From contig MSJH02000488.1 of assembly GCA_001931875.2 (NCBI GenBank), positions 1 to 14,808 on the forward strand: a stretch of DNA of 14,808 nt. The letters run 5' to 3'. The notes beneath the pieces are model-generated. The model worked only from the letters and a program-made list of their open reading frames with translations. It was not told the origin of the DNA and searched no databases. Made by a program: the position numbers and the translations under genes. Origin of the DNA: Byssochlamys sp. IMV 00236 (lineage: Eukaryota > Ascomycota > Eurotiomycetes > Eurotiales > Thermoascaceae). Below, one piece after another: positions 9,784 to 14,808 of this stretch (within the stretch, counting starts at the first letter, position 1; each line of letters begins with the position of its first letter).

Positions 9784-9851
9784 TATTAAAATAGTCAGTA
9801 GCGTTAAGATAGCAAGACCGCGCGCAGCGCGGTCCTAATAAAAGAGCTAAT
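9784..9851 (-). repeat. Right inverted repeat of the MITE
   Basis: This is the partner of 9555-9622. It keeps the intact hairpin core GACCGCGCGCAGCGCGGTC on the plus strand, and its outermost bases are the mutated ones (read from outside, ATTAGCTC where the left arm has ATCGGCCC). Confidence 0.9.
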
Positions 9852-9853
9852 TA

Positions 9854-11479
9854 AGGTTAAGAAACTAGAAATACTATTACTACCTCTAAATTATAATAAT
9901 TAATACGGCTAAAAAAGAGTATCTTTATTAACTTATTATCTCCTATAAATAGCGCCTATATAATATTTTATAATTATTTTATTTAACTTATATACAGTAA
10001 TATTGCCTTATAGTTTATTATATTCAGACTCTCTCTATCCTATATATATAGGGGTAAACTATAGCCTAATACATAGCCTAATAGCTATTAAATTATAAAT
10101 ATTACCCTATTCTCTTAGAAACTAGTATTTTAGGTTATATCTATTACTAGCCGATATATATATTAGTATAAAACTTAGTTTATAGAGATTAGTAAAGTAT
10201 TTAAATTATAGTCTATTACTTATTAAATAAAAATACTTATATAAAGCTTTATATAAAATTTAGATTATAAGCTTTTTATATAGCTTTAGAGCTTATCCTA
10301 TATTAGATAATATAGGATAAAATAGGCTAAATAATTATCTAAGTACTTCTATTAATAATTTAAGTAATTGAGATAGAGATATAAGTATAGGAATTATTTC
10401 TACTAATCTATTTTTAAAGGTAAAAAAATATATCTTATAAGTTTTTAAATGCTTAACTCTCTTTTACTATTTTTAATTTAGAGATTAGTTATTTTATTAT
10501 AATACTTAAATATATAATAATATAATTATATTGCCCTATACTATTCTACTAATTAGCTCTTTATTACTAAATAAGCCTAGAAACTATTATAAAATGCTAA
10601 ATATAACTTTAAAATTATAAGGATAATATATTTTATTATAGAGAGAGTTCCCTTAGAAGATATAGTATAATTAGTAAGAGATACTATAATTTATTAGTAA
10701 CCGAGTATATTTAATATAAATTAAACTTATTACTTCTATAATAAATTTAATATCTTTATAGACTATAGTAATAGCTATTTTTTAAATATATATATTATCT
10801 TCTAATTCTTTTAGCTTTATATTTATACTAACTAAATAATAGAGTAATTATATTTATTAAATATTGCTTAATATACTAATCTTTAGGAATAAGAAATTAA
10901 AAGTAAAACTTAAGCTATTAATTATAGTTTACTGGCAGTTATTTAGTAAAGAAGCGCCTAGTAAAGAAGTATCTTAATATTATAGGGCCGCTAGACTATA
11001 ACCCTAAAAAGGCTTTAATACTCTTTAAGCTTATTAAGTATTAATTAAACCTTTTAATCTATATTAAATCTTATAGCTTCTCTATAGAACTATTCTTAAT
11101 ATAATAAAGAGATAATATAGTATTAATAGTTATAATAAATAAGGATTAAATTATACTCTTAAAGATAAAAATTAGGTTTAAGATTATTAAATATATAGAT
11201 TTTATAGCTAAAATATATATATTTAAAATCTTAAAGCTACTTGCGGGTAAGAATATAATAGAGAAATATAGGTTTAAATAAAAGTATATAGTTTTTTTAT
11301 ATAAGTAGTCTGAAGAATAATCTTAATTAGAGGGACTTTTAAGAATATTTCTTAATCTTACTTTTAAACTAAAGTAGTAATATTATTGCCTTTAAATCAG
11401 CTTCCTTATTAAGATAAGAAAACTAGATATTATTAGAAGTAGAATAAAAATAGTATAGATTATATAATATTATATATTA
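9854..11479. other. AT-rich interval, nothing recognised
   Basis: Long stop-interrupted frames exist on both strands, but none gave a motif I could tie to a reverse transcriptase, integrase or transposase. It is probably more decayed repeat DNA. Confidence 0.4.
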
Positions 11480-12290
11480 ATATACTATATATATTATCTC
11501 TAGTAGAGATATATATTATCTGATAAATATAAGATTATTTAAATAAGCTCCTTATATTTATTTATTATAATTATAATTTAATATAATCTTTTTACTATTA
11601 AGTATAAGATATAGGCTATATTATTTTAAATAGAGATAAGGGCTAATATAATTCTTAGTCTAGATATAAGATTTTTAATTGCTAATATTTTTAAACTAAT
11701 TTTAAGAGCTCTCTTTATTAATTTAAGAAGATTATTTTACTTAGTATATACTAGTATTTAGCTTATAGATCGATATCTAGGATTATTTAACTTCTTTTAT
11801 TATTTATTACCTCTTGCTAAAGCTAGAAATATTTTATAATATTTAAGTATATAGTATTAAAAATAGAGTATATTTATAAATCTTATCTTAATATATTCTT
11901 TTATCTCTTTTATTAGTAAGAGTTATAAGTCTTATAATAACTTTATAGTAGTAATAATATATAGTTATATTAGAAGAAGTAAATAATTAATATTACTTAT
12001 AATTATATCTAGAATTTTATATGTATTTTAAGTCTCTAAAATTTAGCGTCTCTAGAAACTGGCTCTAGAGGAGATAGATCTTATATTAATATTAATTAAT
12101 CTTAAAATTTTTTATATAAGAAAGTCTTTAAAAGGCCTTAGTAATATTAAGTTTATTTAAGATTAAATTCTCTATACTAAATAAGATATTAAATATATAA
12201 ATACGCGATCGCCCTAAACTTTATGCTTTAATACCCTTACCGCCTTTTCTTCCCGCTTCTACTACCCCCAACTAGGCTATATAGTATATA
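11480..12290 (-). pseudogene. Possible decayed coding frame of unknown family
   Basis: One minus-strand frame of about 270 codons can be followed from about 12290 to 11480. Its stops are TAA/TAG, which RIP can make from Gln or Trp. It begins near P-S-W-G followed by KREEKAVRVLKHKV and continues through LRPFKDFLI, SISSRASF, YYILKYYKIFLALARGNK and LNNPRYRSIS. I do not recognise the family. A plus-strand frame over part of the same interval is also fairly open, so the coding assignment is weak. If real, it is more likely part of a retroelement gag or a transposon accessory protein than a host gene, given the surroundings. Confidence 0.28.
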
Positions 12291-12305
12291 TAGCCGCCGG
12301 AGACG
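12203..12305. other. GC-richer, pyrimidine-rich island
   Basis: About 100 bases stand out from the AT-rich surroundings: CGCGATCGCCC near 12204, then a C/T-rich run with few CpA sites (12234-12271), then GCCGCCGG (12293-12300). The scarcity of CpA and TpG explains why RIP spared it. On the minus strand part of it reads as a basic stretch, GGSRSGKKRR, in one frame and as KREEKAVRVLKHKV in another. It could be the start of a degraded gene or a leader of a retroelement. Confidence 0.5.
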
Positions 12306-13859
12306 CTTATAAGAAATATTAATAAGAAATAGTATATACTTACTATATAAGGATTAAATATTAAGAATCTTTTATTTTTTAAGCTAAGAAGCAGGGACTT
12401 CTATAGTAAATCTTAATTTTAAATATAAGGCTAAAAAACTCTTAGCCCTATAGAATAAAAAAGGTATTTATTTAAAATCTACCTATCTTATTTCTTATTT
12501 ACTTATTTTAAGGCTAATTTTAAGTTAGCCTATAATAGGGATCTAATTAAAACAGATTTTATATAATTACTTTTATTATTTTATCTCTTAAATCCTACTT
12601 ATAGTAAATATAAATAAAATTAATTATTAGCCCTTAATAAAATTAATACTTAGAGAAGTAAAGTAATTAAAGTTAATATAATATAGTAAGGCAACTTATT
12701 AGTATTATAAGAGACTTATAAGGCTATTTTATCTTTTAGCTCTCTGTTTCTTATTAGCCTTAGCTATCTTTATTAAAAAAAAAGTGTAATATTAGATATA
12801 ATAGAATTTGCTTTATATATAGTTAGTCTAGTATATCTTAATATTAACTATAAGTATATTTATACTAATTATTTACTTAGCATCTTAAGGGCTAATAGAT
12901 AGCATCTATATTTAACTCTTTTCTCAAAATATATTGCTTTATCTTGCTAAATTAATATTAAATAAGTATAAATATACTAATTCTATCTCTTAAGATAATT
13001 TATTAAAGATAAAGAAAGTAATTAGTAAAAATATAAAGATAAGAGTTATATTAATTATATGAGACTTTAATATAGCTTTATAGTTAAATTATTCAGTTAA
13101 AATAACTAAGGCATTATATATAATTTATTAGCTTAAAGGATAAATGATTATAATAGATAATCTAGAAGATATTTAAATATTCTAATAAAGGTAGTAACTA
13201 TATAACTTCTAATAAGTTTACTTCTATATTTATTAATAATTTAATAAGTTATTACTAATATTAATAGTACTATTAATTAATTAAGGCATAGAACTTATAA
13301 GAATCTAATTTATAATTATCTTAAGTTAAAAATATATATAGACTAATAATAAGCTTTTAATATTTAATAAAGATAAGTAAGAGAGGCGAAGTTATTTTAT
13401 TAGACCTAAGGTTAGCTAAATAAATATAAGGATTTTTTTATCTAGAGTAATTATATAAATAGAAGAGGCAAATATTATTAATAATTAGGATATAAGTTAT
13501 AACTTATAGCACTATCTAATAAATTATATTAAGTAATTAATAAGAAAATTATAAATTAATATATAACTAAGAATATAATAGAATAAGAGATATTATAGAG
13601 AGAAGACCTAAGTTATAATAATTAGTAATATCTTAGTTTAAGCAAAATCTTAAAATTAAATCTGTTGTTATTCTAATAAGATAAGATAATATCTATTATA
13701 TTATTAGTATATAAGCTAAGATAAAAGCTAAATAACTTAATTTTAGTTTATTATAAGTTATTAGGACTATCTCTCTTCTTTAGCTAAATAATTAAATAGT
13801 AAGTTCTTTAAATTACTAGCTTAGACTCTATTTTATTTTATTATATACTATATAAAGTA
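12306..13859. other. AT-rich interval, nothing recognised
   Basis: No motif could be assigned on either strand. If the copia-like reading at 13860-14060 is right, the integrase core and upstream gag of that element should lie here on the plus strand. I could not see the zinc-binding or catalytic motifs that would confirm it. Confidence 0.35.
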
Positions 13860-14060
13860 GGTAATATTATATATTATAATAGACTATATACTTAAGCAAT
13901 ATATCTTAGACTAAAACTAGCTAAATTAATAATCTTCTATAAGGGCTATACTAGTAAGAATATCTTTAGACTATATAACCTATTAAATCTAGGTCGGTTA
14001 TTAATATTATAGAATAGCAGATTATTAGTAGAGAAAAGATAAAGGTATTATTCTAATAAA
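13860..14060 (+). pseudogene. Possible copia integrase C-terminal fragment
   Basis: A plus-strand frame reads KLAKLIIFYKGYTSKNIFRLYN and then GRLLIL*NSRLL. This resembles the region after the copia integrase core, where 'GYLVGY-S-NIFR-W-P...V..RDV.F.E' is usual. The match rests on GY-x-S-x-N-I-F-R-L-Y and an Asn or Asp-containing segment about 20 residues on. About four residues seem missing before the motif. I found neither the integrase catalytic residues upstream nor a convincing reverse transcriptase in the roughly 750 bases downstream, so this remains tentative. Confidence 0.3.
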
Positions 14061-14808
14061 AAGAAAAAAAGAAAAAACTAAGACTTATAATATTCTTCTT
14101 AGTTTTTATTTTAATATAAATACTTTTCTAACCCCTTTTTTTAAGTATATATCTTTTAGAATTCTTTTAACAGACTAATCTCTATTTAAAAACTTTAAAT
14201 ATAATATCTATAATAGAATTCTTTACTTTTAATAAAGGTAAAAACTTTCTATTACTTAAGAAGCAGTAAGAAATACTATTAAAGCTAATATTAAATAGAT
14301 ATATTAAGTAATATAAAAGAAGAAGTATTATTAGATAGGTCTTTTAAACGCATTTATATAAGACTAAGTAGTAGTATAAGTAACTTTAGTATAGCAGTAT
14401 TAGCAATAAGATCTTATATTAAGAAATTATTAATTAATCCTATTTTTATATTTAGTCTTTTAAGAAACTAGCAGATTAATAGTTATAAGCAGTTAATATG
14501 AAGTTAGTTAATATAAAACTATTTAATTCAGCTATTAATTTCTATACTATTATCTAATAAAAAGAATATAAATACTTATATTAGCTTCCTATAGTTTAAA
14601 GTAATATTAGAGTTTAAAGAAAGCAGATAATAGTTATTATATATTTTATTTAATAATAACTATTATTCTGCCTGCAGTTCTAAGTTACTTAGTTATATAT
14701 AGATATTTAGAAGAATTCAGCAAATATAGTAATAAATAGCTTCTCAGTTTTAAAAGTATATTTAAATATTATTATATACTATATCTTAATATTATTAAAT
14801 TAATATAT
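14061..14808. other. AT-rich interval to the window edge, one hairpin
   Basis: No gene is recognised. If a copia element is present, its reverse transcriptase should begin here, but no YVDD-type or KARL-type motif was found. The hairpin at 14623-14671 is the only distinct structure. Confidence 0.35.
14623..14671. repeat. Imperfect inverted repeat (hairpin)
   Basis: The arm GCAGATAATAGTTATTAT (14623-14640) pairs with 14653-14671 except for one extra T in the right arm. The spacer is 12 bases. The GCAG/CTGC ends make it longer than the usual chance A/T hairpins in this window. No transposon ends or target duplication are evident. Confidence 0.6.

Larger units (their letters stand above)
9555..9851. 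mobile_element. Non-autonomous MITE related to pogo element B
   Basis: This 297-bp element has 68-bp inverted repeats, a 161-bp non-coding AT-rich middle, and TA on both sides (9553-9554 and 9852-9853). Its outer arm shares the layout of the pogo element B repeat: ATCGGCCC, an AT-rich spacer, ATTAGGACCGCGC, a short loop, GCGCGGTC and CTATCTTAACGC. The pogo B transposase would therefore be the likely source of its mobility. Beyond that core the arms differ, so it is not a simple internal deletion of the copy in this window. It has no coding capacity. Confidence 0.88.
1..14808. other. RIP-mutated AT-rich transposon block
   Basis: The whole window has the composition produced by fungal repeat-induced point mutation, which converts CpA to TpA (and TpG to TpA on the other strand) in duplicated DNA. 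In a sample stretch, 13021-13080, a hand count gives 14 TpA, one TpG and no CpA. All reading frames are interrupted by TAA and TAG, and in the recognisable transposases these fall where Gln or Trp is expected. Inverted repeat arms in the window differ only by transitions. The GC-richer patches (5462-5500, 7281-7315, 9570-9600, 9800-9836, 12203-12305) are rich in CpG or pyrimidine runs and poor in CpA. That RIP is the cause is inferred from this pattern; an exact RIP index was not computed. Confidence 0.9.

Noticed and set aside
10680..10800. FNIFIDYSNSYF reading, considered as an integrase or reverse transcriptase core.
   Set aside because: No supporting motifs at the expected spacing on either side in the same frame.
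11465..11520. Palindromic stretch around ATCTCTA-G-TAGAGAT within TATA repeats.
   Set aside because: The perfect stem is only seven bases and the rest is alternating TA, which pairs with itself anywhere. No element ends are visible.
13215..13260. FINNL-like reading on the plus strand, considered as a mutated FVDDL reverse transcriptase motif.
   Set aside because: The residues that normally follow and precede this motif in copia reverse transcriptase are absent, and TTAATAATT strings are common by chance here.
1..14808. Search for an undescribed functional system, such as a host defence locus, gene cluster or CRISPR-like array.
   Set aside because: No intact coding frame of meaningful length, no regularly spaced repeats and no RNA gene were found. 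All recognisable content is decayed transposon sequence.

Overview
This window looks like a gene-free, transposon-derived AT-rich block from a filamentous ascomycete (Pezizomycotina) genome, heavily altered by repeat-induced point mutation (RIP). CpA and TpG are scarce, TpA is very common, and TAA/TAG stops occur where the transposase families have Gln or Trp. The copies compared here differ almost only by C-to-T and G-to-A transitions. I find no intact gene, tRNA, rRNA or CRISPR array. The species cannot be named from this sequence.

Layout. (1) 103 to about 1425, minus strand: a decayed gag-like gene of an LTR-type retroelement, with a G-rich tract just upstream of it. (2) 2020-3891: a complete but dead pogo/Fot1-type DNA transposon on the minus strand, with 45-bp terminal inverted repeats (TIRs), a TA target duplication and a 545-codon transposase frame of DD35D spacing. 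(3) 3894 to about 5090: AT-rich sequence with nothing recognised. (4) About 5240-8170, minus strand: a Tc1/mariner transposase pseudogene of about 349 codons, split by (5) a second pogo/Fot1-type element at 5450-7329 on the plus strand, with 72-bp TIRs. Removing this element and one TA rejoins the Tc1 reading frame exactly. (6) 9555-9851: a 297-bp MITE whose ends resemble those of element (5). (7) 9854-14808: AT-rich sequence with one long unassigned minus-strand frame (about 11480-12290), a small GC-richer island (12203-12305) and a weak copia-integrase-like stretch (about 13860-14060).

The parts do not form a pathway. They record successive insertions: a Tc1 element landed first, a pogo element inserted into it, and a related non-autonomous element lies nearby. 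RIP and some CpG decay then mutated them. The pogo elements have lost catalytic Asp codons (GAT to AAT), so none could be active as written. I saw no sign of an undescribed functional system. The most informative items are the frame-exact nested insertion, the hairpin-bearing TIR family shared by the autonomous element and the MITE, and the sequence context of the dinucleotides that escaped RIP.
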